Shown here: positions 24,626 to 33,202 of the stretch, one piece after another
How the letters are laid out: each line of letters opens with the position of its first letter
How positions within the stretch are numbered: the first letter of the stretch is position 1
Notes under the pieces: model-generated
Database searches by the model: none
What the model was told of the DNA's origin: nothing
Seen by the model: only the letters and a program-made list of their open reading frames with translations
Made by a program: the position numbers and the translations under genes
Source of the DNA: UBA4656 sp002405525
Lineage (GTDB): Bacteria; Pseudomonadota; Gammaproteobacteria; Xanthomonadales; Ahniellaceae
DNA length: 49,424 bases
Direction: 5' to 3'
Assembly: GCA_036723735.1 (NCBI GenBank)
Contig: DAIMGT010000022.1
Coordinates: 1 to 49,424 of the forward strand

Positions 24626-25185
24626 AACGCCTGCTCCTCGCAGTTTCCCTGCTGGTGGCGCCGTGCTCGCACCCGCAAGCCGCCGATGCGCCCGGTCCCT
24701 GGAGGGCCGACCACACCACCGGCACGGTCGGCTTCAGCGGCACCCATGCCGGCGAAACCTTCCGCGGCATCTTCACGCAGTGGGAGAACACGATCGTCCT
24801 TGATCCCGCGGCTCCGGCGAACGGTCGTATCAGCGCCCGCTTCGTGCTGAGCAGCGCCCGCACCGGCAACGCCATGTACGACGGCACCCTGCCTCAGGCC
24901 GACTGGTTCAACGTCAAGGCTCATCCGGACGGTACGTTCGTCAGCAGCAGCCTCAATGAAAATGCCGATGGCACCTACACCGTGTCAGGTGTCCTCACCC
25001 TGCGCGGTATCGCCCAGCCCATCCGCTTTCCGCTGAGCATCACCCCGGCGGATGACGGCAGCCTCGAAGTCAAGGGGGAGTTCAGTATCGACCGCCTCGC
25101 CTACGGCATTGGCGCCGGCTCGGACCCGACCAGTGAGTGGGTTGGCCGGAACATCGGCGTGCAACTCGATCTCACCGCCCGCTAG
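24622..25185 (+). CDS. YceI-family periplasmic protein (second of two)
   Basis: This 187-residue protein has a signal peptide (LLLAVSLLVAPCSHPQAA) and a YceI barrel that differs clearly from its neighbour, so it is an old paralogue. Landmarks are DHTTGTVGFSGTHAGETFRGIF, LPQADWFNVKAHPDGTFVSS, VSGVLTLRGIAQPIRFPL and IDRLAYGIGAGSDPTSEWVG. The last segment is typical of YceI proteins encoded with cytochrome b561. ATG 24622 overlaps the cytochrome stop. A cysteine at residue 15 lies within the signal region but no good lipobox is formed. Confidence 0.92.
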   Translation: MKRLLLAVSLLVAPCSHPQAADAPGPWRADHTTGTVGFSGTHAGETFRGIFTQWENTIVLDPAAPANGRISARFVLSSARTGNAMYDGTLPQADWFNVKAHPDGTFVSSSLNENADGTYTVSGVLTLRGIAQPIRFPLSITPADDGSLEVKGEFSIDRLAYGIGAGSDPTSEWVGRNIGVQLDLTAR

Positions 25186-25518
25186 CGGTTCGCAGCGGGA
25201 CGCCCGGCGGTGCGCGGAAGGGATTCCGTGCCCGGGGGCCCACCGGGCGAGCGATTGTTCCGGCGGGACCGATTCGGCACAGGTGTGGGATGCGCTGCCT
25301 GGAGCGCGCAGGACAGCACGACCTCCGCCGCCGCCGGGTCCTGCGCCGAAGCGCCCCCAGGTGCGTGAGCAGCCGGCGCGGGGGCTTCTGTCGCGGAGTC
25401 AACGCGCTTGTGAGCTGCCGGGCACGAAAGGGAGGCGGCGTCGCGACCTTTCCGGGCGCGAGCGCATCCCTTCGCATCGAGGGTCGCCTGTCCTCGTCCC
25501 ACATCCCCGGAGACTCCG
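25186..25518. other. Intergenic segment without a recognisable feature
   Basis: These 333 bases between the second yceI gene and the subtilase gene hold only shadow frames. A GC-rich imperfect hairpin (CCCGGGGGCCCACCGGGC, about 25230-25247) lies just after the YceI stop and may slow transcription. No clear promoter is seen before the subtilase gene. Confidence 0.4.
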
Positions 25519-27354
25519 ATGCGCAAACCGCCGCTGTTCAACCTGGCCGTGGCCGCTATGGTGCTGGCTTTCGTCCCGGTTCCGTCCGTCACCGCCGGTC
25601 CGGCGCCGGGCGCGACTGCCCCCGCCGAATCGCGGCAGATCATCACGTCCGTCGACCAACTGCCGCGCCGCGAGATCAAGCTCGAGAAGCTTCCCAGCGA
25701 GTACCTGGATGCGCCGCGCGAGAGGGTGCTGGCGCTGGCGGCGGTGCTGGAGACGAACCTGCGCGATGACCTCCATCGCTTCGACATCCAGGACGCCGCG
25801 ACGATGCGTGACTACGTCGGCGCACTGCTGGACCTCGCGCGGTTGCGCGGCGACTGGGCAGCCGTACCGGCTCTGGTGGAGCGCCAGAAGGCGCTGCAGG
25901 ACAAGCCTGGTCCGCGCGCCACCATCGGCACGATCCCCATGATCCTCGCCGAGCAGCAGACCGGTCGGCGAGATGCGGCCTGGGTCCGGGAGGAGGTGCG
26001 CCGACGCTACGGCGCGATGGACTGGCGCGACGTGGGCGACGGCGTGAAAACCTTGAAGGGCCAGCTGGAACTGCTCAACCCGGCGGTGCTGAAGGGCGCC
26101 TTCCAGCAGCAGCTCGACGTGTTGGCGCGCAACATGAATCTCTCCGTGCCGGAGAGTGTGGTGGAGAGCATCGTCGCCATCCGGGTGCAGAACGAATCGC
26201 TCGTGCCGTTCCGTGATGCCGTCGTGGCGGGCTTGCAGGCGGTGATCGATGCGCAGGCCACCGCCGCGCCCAAGCCCGACCGGTGGACCCCGCGGCAGTT
26301 CGCGATCGCGCCCACCGCCGCCGCGCGCGAAGTGGGCGTGGGCATCTGGGACTCGGGCGTCGATCTTGCGCTGTTCAGGACCACGGCGGGCCGGGGCATC
26401 GCGTTCGACCGCGAGATGCGGCCCAGCCAGGATCTGCTGCGTCCGCTGGGCGACTCGCAGGCCCGGTGGGGGGAGCTGAAGAAGCTGGTGAAGGGCAGCA
26501 TGGACCTGCGGGCGGCGCTGGACACCGAGGATGCGCGATTGCTCAAGCAGACGGTGGCGTCGCTCAAGCCCGATCAGGTCAAGCAGTTCCAGGAGGAAAT
26601 GACACTCGCCACCTTCTACACGCACGGCACCCACGTGGCGGGCATCGCCGTGGCGGGCAACCCGTTCGCGCGCCTCTACACGGCCACCCTGCTGTTCGAG
26701 CACCGCACGGAGCCGGTCAAGCCCACCGAAGAGCTGGCGCGGCGCACGGCGGCGGCGTATCGGCAGATCGTGCAGTCCTTCCGGGACCAGAAGCTGCGTG
26801 TGGTCAACATGAGCTGGCGCTATGGCGCTTCCCGCTACGAGGGCGCGCTGGCCTGGCACAACGTCGGCGCCTCGCCCGAGGAGCGCAAAGAGATCGCCCG
26901 CCGCCTGTTTGCCATCGAGCGCGATGCGCTGCGCGAGGCGATCGCCGCGGCGCCCGAGATCCTGTTCGTGGCCGGCTCCGGCAACGAGGACAACAGCGCC
27001 GACTTCGAGGAGTACATCCCGGCGGGCTTCAATCTGCCGAACCTGCTGACCGTCGGCGCCGTGGACCAGGCGGGCGAGGAGACCAGCTTCTCGACGTTCG
27101 GCAAGACCGTGGTGGTGCATGCCAACGGCTTCGAGGTGGAGAGCTTCCTGCCCGGCGGCGACCGCGTGAAGTTCAGCGGCACCAGCATGGCCAGCCCGCA
27201 GGTGGCCAACCTGGCGGCCAAGCTGTTCGCGCTCAAGCCCGACCTGACGGTGGCCCAGGTGCGCCAGGCCATCCTCGGCGGCGCCGAGCGCAACGGGCGC
27301 GTCAATCTCATCCATCCGCGCAACACGGCGCAGCGGCTGGGTATCTCGCTCTGA
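25519..27354 (+). CDS. Secreted subtilisin-like serine peptidase (family S8) with long N-terminal region
   Basis: This encodes 611 residues with a signal peptide (LAVAAMVLAFVPVPSVTAG). The catalytic triad is Asp278 (GIWDSGVD), His369 (YTHGTHVAGIAVAGN) and Ser556 (FSGTSMASPQVANLAAKL), with the oxyanion Asn489 in AGSGNEDN. The roughly 250 residues before the catalytic domain are helical and match no propeptide I know. The Asp-to-His spacing of 91 residues is long for S8 enzymes and includes a helical insert (about 300-355). No C-terminal anchor or repeat is present. ATG 25519 is preceded by CCGGAGA. It stands alone between the yceI and RND operons. Confidence 0.92.
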   Translation: MRKPPLFNLAVAAMVLAFVPVPSVTAGPAPGATAPAESRQIITSVDQLPRREIKLEKLPSEYLDAPRERVLALAAVLETNLRDDLHRFDIQDAATMRDYVGALLDLARLRGDWAAVPALVERQKALQDKPGPRATIGTIPMILAEQQTGRRDAAWVREEVRRRYGAMDWRDVGDGVKTLKGQLELLNPAVLKGAFQQQLDVLARNMNLSVPESVVESIVAIRVQNESLVPFRDAVVAGLQAVIDAQATAAPKPDRWTPRQFAIAPTAAAREVGVGIWDSGVDLALFRTTAGRGIAFDREMRPSQDLLRPLGDSQARWGELKKLVKGSMDLRAALDTEDARLLKQTVASLKPDQVKQFQEEMTLATFYTHGTHVAGIAVAGNPFARLYTATLLFEHRTEPVKPTEELARRTAAAYRQIVQSFRDQKLRVVNMSWRYGASRYEGALAWHNVGASPEERKEIARRLFAIERDALREAIAAAPEILFVAGSGNEDNSADFEEYIPAGFNLPNLLTVGAVDQAGEETSFSTFGKTVVVHANGFEVESFLPGGDRVKFSGTSMASPQVANLAAKLFALKPDLTVAQVRQAILGGAERNGRVNLIHPRNTAQRLGISL

Positions 27355-27371
27355 TGCCCGAAACGTGAACC

Positions 27372-27403
27372 GCGCCCGCCCGCCGCATCCCGCCGGCGGG
27401 CGC
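27372..27403 (+). other. GC-rich hairpin after the subtilase gene
   Basis: GCGCCCGCC (27372-27380) and GGCGGGCGC (27395-27403) form a perfect 9-bp stem with a 14-base loop, 18 bases after the stop codon. No T-tract follows, so it is not a standard intrinsic terminator, but it may mark the 3' end of the mRNA. Confidence 0.45.
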
Positions 27404-27620
27404 CGGTCGACGGTGCGGCGACCGACTCGATGACGCCGCGATCAAGCGCGTTTCCCCTCGGCGTCGGCAACGGTGCCGCGGTCGCCCGCCGACGCGCGGT
27501 GGACTCCAGGCCTGGGAACGCGGTTTCGTGTGCCGAACCGCGCGCGGGTGCGGAGCGGATCGCGCCGCCGCCGGGCCCTCGGGGCGTGCCGGGTGGCGCA
27601 CACCGGCAATGCCGCTCGCT

Positions 27621-27680
27621 CCGGCGACGCCGCGCCTCGTTCCGCCGCAACGTCTGCAACCGCATGACCTGTGGCAGGTC
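27621..27680. repeat. 60-bp intergenic repeat, copy 2, ending in palindrome GACCTGTGGCAGGTC
   Basis: This is the partner of 23221-23280 (50/60 identical, no gaps). The palindrome is at 27666-27680, 53 bases before the RND permease start codon. Weaker similarity seems to continue about 40 bases downstream in both copies (for example GTCTTGCGCGGTC versus CTCTCGCGCGGCC). The rest of the 27404-27733 intergenic region shows no gene. Confidence 0.8.
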
Positions 27681-27733
27681 TGTGGGTGCAGTCGGCCGAG
27701 CACTCTCGCGCGGCCTTCGTTCAGGAGATCGCG

Positions 27734-30700
27734 ATGCGCACCATCGAACATGCTCTGGATCACCCTGCCGCGGTCGCGGTGGGTGTCGCCATGGTCGCGG
27801 TGCTCGGCCTGCTGGCGCTTTTCCGGCTGCCGCTGCAGTTGTTTCCGGATGTCGAGCGGCCGCAGCTGATGGTGCAGACGAGCTGGCGGTCGGCGTCGGC
27901 GCAGGAGGTCGAGTCGGAAATCCTGGAGCCGATGGAAAGCGTGCTGCGTGGCCTGCCGGGCGCGTTGCGCATCGAAGGCAGCGCGTCGCCCGGCGCGGCC
28001 ATGGTCTGGATCACCTTCGGGGTCGACGCCGACCTGGACAAGGTGATGGTGGAGGTGCTGGGCCGACTCAACCGCATGCCGCCGCTGCCGCGCGACGCCG
28101 ATCCGCCGGTGGTGGGCTGGAGCGCGCAGAGCGCCGGCGACACCCTGACGTTCCTTTTTGTGCAGAAACTGCCGACGGCGGAAGGCACCATCGACGACCA
28201 TCGGCAGTTCGTCACCGACACCGTGCGCCCGCGGCTGGAGGCGATTCCCGGTGTGGCGGCGGTCGAGGTCGATGGTGCGGCCGAGCAGCAGGTGGTGGTG
28301 GAGGTCGACCTCGCGCGCGCCGCACAGTACGGCGTTCTGCTGCCGGACCTCGTGCGGCAGGTGGGGGCACCGCGCGACGTGTCCGGCGGCTTCCGAGAGT
28401 TCGGGCGGCGCACCTACGCCCTGCGCCTGGGCGGCCGTTACAGCCCGCAGGACCTCGGCGCGCTGATCCTCGGCTGGCGCGACGGCCGCGCGGTGACGCT
28501 GGCCGATATCGCCGAGGTGCGGGTCGAACTGCCCGACCCCGGCGAAGTGCAGTGGCAGAACGGCAATCCCGCGATCGGCATGCGGCTGCTGCGCGAGCCG
28601 GGCGCGAACGTCCTCGAAACGCTCGATGCCCTGCAATCCGAAATGCAGGCGCTGCGGTCCGGGACGCTCGGCGCCCGCGGCCTGGCGATCGAGCAGGGCT
28701 TCGATTCGGGCCTCTTCATCCGTCGCGCCCTTGCGCTGCTCGGCGGCAATCTCGGGGTGGGCGTGCTGCTTGCGATCGCCTGTGTCTGGTTTTTCCTGCG
28801 CGACCGGCGCGCAACCGTGCTGATCGCCGCCGCGATTCCGATCGCGCTGCTGGCGGCGATGGTGGTGTTCCACCTCTCGGGTCGTACGCTGAACGTGATC
28901 TCGCTCGCGGGCCTCGCATTCGCGGTGGGCATGGTGATGGATGCGGCAATCGTGGTGGCGGAGAACATCGCAAGACTGCGCGCGGCGGGCCTCGCGCCGA
29001 GGGCCGCGGCGCTGCAGGGGACGCTGGAGGTCCGCGGCGCGCTGATCGCATCCACGCTGACTACGGTCGCCGTGTTCGTGCCGGTGGCGTTCCTTAGCGA
29101 TGCCCAGGGCCAGATCTTCGCCGACCTCGCGCTGGCGGTGTCGATCGCGGTTGCGGTGTCGTTGCTGGTCGCATTGCTGGTGTTGCCGGTGGCCAGCAGC
29201 CTGTGGTGGCGCGGCCCCCCTCCGCGTCCCCCTGAGCTTGCCTTTCGGCACATTGCTGCCCGCATCGTCGCCGCAACGGCCACCCGGCGCCAGCAGCTCG
29301 CCTGGATCGCAGCGCTGGTGATCGCGCCTCTGGCGGTTGCTGCACTGTCGCGGCCCGACCTCGATTACCTGCCGCCGGTCAAGCGCGCGGCCATCGACGC
29401 CGACATCGATCTGCCGCCGGGCATGAGCGCGCGCACGGCGGACGCCGAGATCGGCGCGGTGGTCCGCGCGCGGATGGCCCCGTTCATGAGCGGTGAGCGT
29501 GAGCCGCAATTGCTCAACTGGTCGCTGATGATGTTCTCAGGCTACGCCGGCGTCGCGGCGCGGGTGGTCGACCCGTCGCGGATCGGCGAACTGGAACGTG
29601 TCCTGCGCGACGAAGTGCTGGTCGGTCTGCCGGACACCCGGGTTTCGGTGCGCGAGGGCGAGCTGTTCGGCGGCTTCGGCGGCTCGGCGCGCGCGATCGA
29701 GATCGACCTTCAGGGCCCTGATCTCGACGCGCTGGCGCGAGCTGCGGCGTCCGCGCGCGAGCGAATGGAGGCCGTGTTCCCCGGTGCGAACGTCGGCGTC
29801 TACCCGGGGGATGAAGAGGCCGCGCAGGAACTGCGTCTGGTGCCGCAGGACCGGCGGTTGGCCGAGATCGGCTGGACGCGGGACGACCTCGCCACCGTGG
29901 TGCGCGTGCTCGGCGACGGCAACTGGCTGGGGGAGTACTTCGACGGCGATCGCCGGCTGGCTGTGGTGCTGCGCGGCCAGCGCCCGGACACGCCCGAGGA
30001 ACTGGCGCTGACCCCGCTGGCCACACCGGGCGGCGGCGTGGTCCCGCTGTCGGAACTGGCGCGCCTCGAACAGGTCGCGGCGCCTACCGGGTTCCGGCGC
30101 GTCGACGGGCGGCGGACGCTGACCGTATCGCTGGACCCGCCGCAGGACCTCGCGCTCAGCACGGCGATCGAGCGCGTCGAGGAGCAGGTGCTGCCGTCCC
30201 TGCGGGCGCAGTTGCCGTCCGACGCCAGCCTGCGGGTCAGCGGCTCGGCCGACCAGTTGCACGGCCTGCTGGGCGACATGGCGGGCAACTTCGCCCTGGC
30301 GCTGTTCGCGCTGTGGCTGGTGATGGCGGCGATGTTCCGCTCGGCTGGCGATGCGCTGGTCGTGCTGTTGACCCTGCCACTCGCGCTCGCCGGTGGGGTG
30401 CTCGGCCTGCGCGCCCTCGCACTGTTCGCGCCGCAGCCGCTGGACCTGCTGTCGATGATCGGCTTCGTGATGCTGCTCGGGATGGTGGTCAACAACGGCA
30501 TCCTGCTTCTGGCACGCACCCGAGATCTGCAGGGCACCGGGCTCGACCTCGCCGAGGCGATTCGTGGCGCGGTCGAGCAGCGGCTGCGCCCGATCATGGT
30601 CGGTGCGCTGACCGGCGTGGTCAGCGCGCTCCCGATGGCGATCAGCCCCGGGCCCGGCGCGGTGATCTACCGCGGCCTCGCCGCGGTCACTGTGGGCGGC

Positions 30701-30868
30701 GTCGCGCTGAGCCTGCTGTTCACCGCTGTGCTGGTGCCGGCGTTGATCCGGCTGGCGGCCGCCTCCGGCGGGGCATCGCTGAGGCGCATTCGTGAACGGC
30801 CGCGGTCCGCAGCGATGGATGGCGACTCGTGCGGGATCGAAAACCTTCATGATGGGAGATCGGCATGA
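27734..30868 (+). CDS. RND-superfamily efflux permease (AcrB/MdtB-like)
   Basis: This 1044-residue inner membrane transporter has the RND layout: helix 1 (residues about 10-30), a large periplasmic loop, helices 2-6, a second loop and helices 7-12. The proton-relay helix 4 reads FAVGMVMDAAIVVAENI, with Asp403 present but the usual second Asp replaced by Ala. ASTLTTVAVFVPVAFL and the C-terminal MIGFVMLLGMVVNNGILLL are other family landmarks. ATG 27734 follows CAGGAGATC. Unusually, the permease precedes the adaptor gene, which it overlaps in ATGA. No outer-membrane channel or local regulator is encoded nearby. The substrate is unknown. Confidence 0.93.
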   Translation: MRTIEHALDHPAAVAVGVAMVAVLGLLALFRLPLQLFPDVERPQLMVQTSWRSASAQEVESEILEPMESVLRGLPGALRIEGSASPGAAMVWITFGVDADLDKVMVEVLGRLNRMPPLPRDADPPVVGWSAQSAGDTLTFLFVQKLPTAEGTIDDHRQFVTDTVRPRLEAIPGVAAVEVDGAAEQQVVVEVDLARAAQYGVLLPDLVRQVGAPRDVSGGFREFGRRTYALRLGGRYSPQDLGALILGWRDGRAVTLADIAEVRVELPDPGEVQWQNGNPAIGMRLLREPGANVLETLDALQSEMQALRSGTLGARGLAIEQGFDSGLFIRRALALLGGNLGVGVLLAIACVWFFLRDRRATVLIAAAIPIALLAAMVVFHLSGRTLNVISLAGLAFAVGMVMDAAIVVAENIARLRAAGLAPRAAALQGTLEVRGALIASTLTTVAVFVPVAFLSDAQGQIFADLALAVSIAVAVSLLVALLVLPVASSLWWRGPPPRPPELAFRHIAARIVAATATRRQQLAWIAALVIAPLAVAALSRPDLDYLPPVKRAAIDADIDLPPGMSARTADAEIGAVVRARMAPFMSGEREPQLLNWSLMMFSGYAGVAARVVDPSRIGELERVLRDEVLVGLPDTRVSVREGELFGGFGGSARAIEIDLQGPDLDALARAAASARERMEAVFPGANVGVYPGDEEAAQELRLVPQDRRLAEIGWTRDDLATVVRVLGDGNWLGEYFDGDRRLAVVLRGQRPDTPEELALTPLATPGGGVVPLSELARLEQVAAPTGFRRVDGRRTLTVSLDPPQDLALSTAIERVEEQVLPSLRAQLPSDASLRVSGSADQLHGLLGDMAGNFALALFALWLVMAAMFRSAGDALVVLLTLPLALAGGVLGLRALALFAPQPLDLLSMIGFVMLLGMVVNNGILLLARTRDLQGTGLDLAEAIRGAVEQRLRPIMVGALTGVVSALPMAISPGPGAVIYRGLAAVTVGGVALSLLFTAVLVPALIRLAAASGGASLRRIRERPRSAAMDGDSCGIENLHDGRSA

Positions 30869-31980
30869 AACAATTCACGCGTCGAGTTCCGGCCACCGGC
30901 CTGCTGTTGACCTGCGCGCTGGCCGGCGTGGGGGTCTGGCTGTTCCGCGCACCGGCGCCCGGCGCGGCGACGGCTGGCGCCGCGGTCGCGGCCGCACCGG
31001 AGCCGGCCGTGGTGGAGGTTGCAGCGGCGATTGACGCCACGCTCGCGCCGACGGTGTCGGTTCCCGGCAGCGTGGCGAGCCTTCAGGACGCGCGGATCGC
31101 CAGCGAACTCGGCGGCCGCGTCGCATGGGCGGCCGAGCCGGGTTTTCGCCTCGTACGCGGCGAGGTCGCGGCGCGGCTCGACGACGAGGCGCTGCGACTG
31201 CTCGCCACCCAGCACGAGGCCGCGCTGCTGCGGATCGACACCAGTCTCGCCTTGGCCCGGCGCCAGGCCGACCGGCTGGCTGCGGTGGCGGAATCGTCAC
31301 AGTCGTCGATCAGCGCCGCGCAGCTCGACCAGGTCCGGGCCGAGCGCGACACCCTGGAGCAGGACCGCCGGATCGCGGAAGCGACACTGGCCGAAACGCG
31401 GCGCCGTATCGGCGCGGCGACGATCCGCGCGCCCTTCGACGGCGTCGTCGTCGAGCGTTTCGCGCAACCGGGCGAGCACCTTGCGCCCGGCTCGCCTGTG
31501 CTGCGGCTGCTCGATACCGACCGGCTTGAGGTGCTGGCCACCGCACCCTTGGAAGTCGCCGCGATGCTGCGCGAGGGCACCACCGTGCGGCTTGCGGCCG
31601 GCACCCGCTCGGCGGATGGCCAGGTGCGCGCAGTGGTGCCGGTCGGCGAGGGGGCCGCGCGCCAGACCTCGGTGCGCATTGCGCTCGATGCATCGCCGTG
31701 GCTGGCGGGAACCGCGGTGTCCGTGGCCCTGCCGCAGGCGCCGGCGCGCATGGCGGTGATGGCGCCGCGGGATGCGCTGGTGCTGCGCGGGCAGGACCGC
31801 TTTGTCTTCCGCGTGCGCGAGGCCCGTGCCGAGCGCATCGCCGTGGCGCCGGGTTCAGCGCAGGGAGATGCGGTCGAGGTCGGCGCGCCGATCCAGGCCG
31901 GCGACCTGCTCGTCGTGCGCGGGGCCGAGCGCCTCGTCGACGGGCAGACGGTGGTGGTCGCCGATCAGTCCCGCGGCTGA
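30865..31980 (+). CDS. RND efflux periplasmic adaptor (membrane fusion protein)
   Basis: This 371-residue protein has an N-terminal signal or anchor helix (TGLLLTCALAGVGVWLF), a lipoyl half (SVASLQDARIASELGGRVAW), a coiled-coil hairpin (about residues 108-180, including AAVAESSQSSISAAQLDQVRA), a second lipoyl half (ATIRAPFDGVVVERFAQPGE) and beta-barrel and membrane-proximal domains. It links the RND permease to an outer-membrane channel of the TolC type encoded elsewhere. ATG 30865 overlaps the permease stop. A decayed partial copy of residues about 60-170 lies at 35895-36185. Confidence 0.93.
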   Translation: MKQFTRRVPATGLLLTCALAGVGVWLFRAPAPGAATAGAAVAAAPEPAVVEVAAAIDATLAPTVSVPGSVASLQDARIASELGGRVAWAAEPGFRLVRGEVAARLDDEALRLLATQHEAALLRIDTSLALARRQADRLAAVAESSQSSISAAQLDQVRAERDTLEQDRRIAEATLAETRRRIGAATIRAPFDGVVVERFAQPGEHLAPGSPVLRLLDTDRLEVLATAPLEVAAMLREGTTVRLAAGTRSADGQVRAVVPVGEGAARQTSVRIALDASPWLAGTAVSVALPQAPARMAVMAPRDALVLRGQDRFVFRVREARAERIAVAPGSAQGDAVEVGAPIQAGDLLVVRGAERLVDGQTVVVADQSRG

Positions 31981-32286
31981 GCGTCGGGCGGGTGCGGTGC
32001 AGTCGCCGGCCATCCGTCAGAGGACGATCCCGTTGTGCATGGCCCCCTTCGCCGGGCCAGGTTCCGGCATGTACACGATTGCCAGGGGCCCGCGCACCGC
32101 GACCTGATGTGCTTCGCGCGCATCGCGCGTGCGCGGGTCGCGCCCTCCTCGCGCGACCGCCCACGATGCATTCCGTTTCGATCGGTCTCTGCGGCGCACG
32201 CGGCGGCCGCACCCGTGGATACGACCGGATGCAGGGAAGGGGTAGAGTGGGCGTTCGCCGCTCTCTTGCCCGACCCTGGTTTCCGC
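31981..32286. other. Intergenic segment with a possible gene scrap on the minus strand
   Basis: No complete gene is visible in these 306 bases. On the minus strand, 32017-32105 translates to a plausible protein C-terminus (VAVRGPLAIVYMPEPG, then MHNGIVL and a stop), but upstream the frame has shadow composition, so it may be a gene remnant or chance. TAGAGT, a possible -10 for yaeQ, lies near 32245. Confidence 0.35.
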
Positions 32287-32838
32287 ATGGCCCCGAACGC
32301 GACGATCCACAAGGCGCAGATCCAGGTCAGCGACATGGACCGGCATTACTACGCCGCGCATGCCCTGACCCTCGCCCGGCATCCCTCGGAGACCGAACTG
32401 CGCGTGATGGTGCGTTTGTTCGCCTTTGCGCTGTTCGCCGACGAGCGACTTGCCTTCGGGCGCGGGCTCAGCGACGACGACGGCCCGGACCTGATGCAAA
32501 GCGAATTGGACGGTCGCGTCGCCCGCTGGATCGACCTCGGGCAGCCGGACGAGGCGCGGGTGCGGCGGGCCTGCGGCCGCGCGCGCGAGGTCGTGGTCGT
32601 CGGCTACGCCGGCCGCGCGTTCGAACTGTGGTGGGAGAAGTCGCGCGCCGCGCTCGAGCGGCTGGGCAATCTCGCCGTGGTGGATGTTTCGCCGGCGGCG
32701 GCGCGACTCGCCGAAGGGCTCGCGCGCAACATCGACGTGCAGTGCCTGGTGCAGGACGGCGTCGTGCAGTGGATCGACTGCCTGGGTACGGCCGAGTTGA
32801 CGCCGCGCTGGCTGCAGCGCCCGGACGCCACGGCCTGA
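32287..32838 (+). CDS. yaeQ: YaeQ family protein
   Basis: This 183-residue protein belongs to the YaeQ family, a PD-(D/E)XK nuclease-like fold of unknown function. Family segments are TIHKAQIQVSDMDRHYY, LARHPSETELRVMVRLFAFAL, GLSDDDGPDLMQSELDG, WIDLGQPDEARVRRAC and NIDVQCLVQDGVVQWIDCLG. The start at ATG 32287 is typical of the family N-terminus (MAPNATIHK). It is transcribed alone, and the minus-strand cassette downstream converges on it. It is cytoplasmic by sequence. Confidence 0.93.
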   Translation: MAPNATIHKAQIQVSDMDRHYYAAHALTLARHPSETELRVMVRLFAFALFADERLAFGRGLSDDDGPDLMQSELDGRVARWIDLGQPDEARVRRACGRAREVVVVGYAGRAFELWWEKSRAALERLGNLAVVDVSPAAARLAEGLARNIDVQCLVQDGVVQWIDCLGTAELTPRWLQRPDATA

Positions 32839-32926
32839 TCGAGGCGTGCCGTCGACGGACGGCGGGCGTGGCCGGGGCCAGCGAACCGATCCGACGCGCG
32901 GCGCGCCCGCACCGCCGCGGCCGCCG

Positions 32927-33202
32927 CTACGGGGGTCGCCCGCCGTCCCCGGGCACGCGCCGCACGCGCGCGCGGTACGCGCGAACGTTGTCGCCGTCGA
33001 TGCCGGACTTCCGGGTGCCCTTGATCTCGCTGACCTTGCGATCGGTGCCGGTGACGGGCTTGGCATCGACGTCGGTCTCGCGCTCGAAGGCGTGCGACTT
33101 GTCGGTGTTGCGGTAGTGCCGGTACAGCAGCCAGTACAGGCCGACCGCGCTCGCGGGGCCCGCGGCCAGCAAGGCGAGGATGCCGCTGCCGTCGTCGCTC
33201 AT
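32927..33202 (-). CDS. Small single-helix membrane protein of the SPFH cassette
   Basis: This 91-residue protein has one hydrophobic helix at about residues 8-25 (GILALLAAGPASAVGLYWLLY) and a charged, basic cytoplasmic tail (TDKSHAFERETDVDAKPVTG, then RRVPGDGGRPP). The start ATG at 33202 overlaps the zinc-ribbon gene stop in ATGA, so it is the last gene of a three-gene operon. I know no family for it, but by position it could match the accessory membrane component (YdjH-like) of SPFH/zinc-ribbon operons. Confidence 0.7.
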   Translation of the reverse strand: MSDDGSGILALLAAGPASAVGLYWLLYRHYRNTDKSHAFERETDVDAKPVTGTDRKVSEIKGTRKSGIDGDNVRAYRARVRRVPGDGGRPP

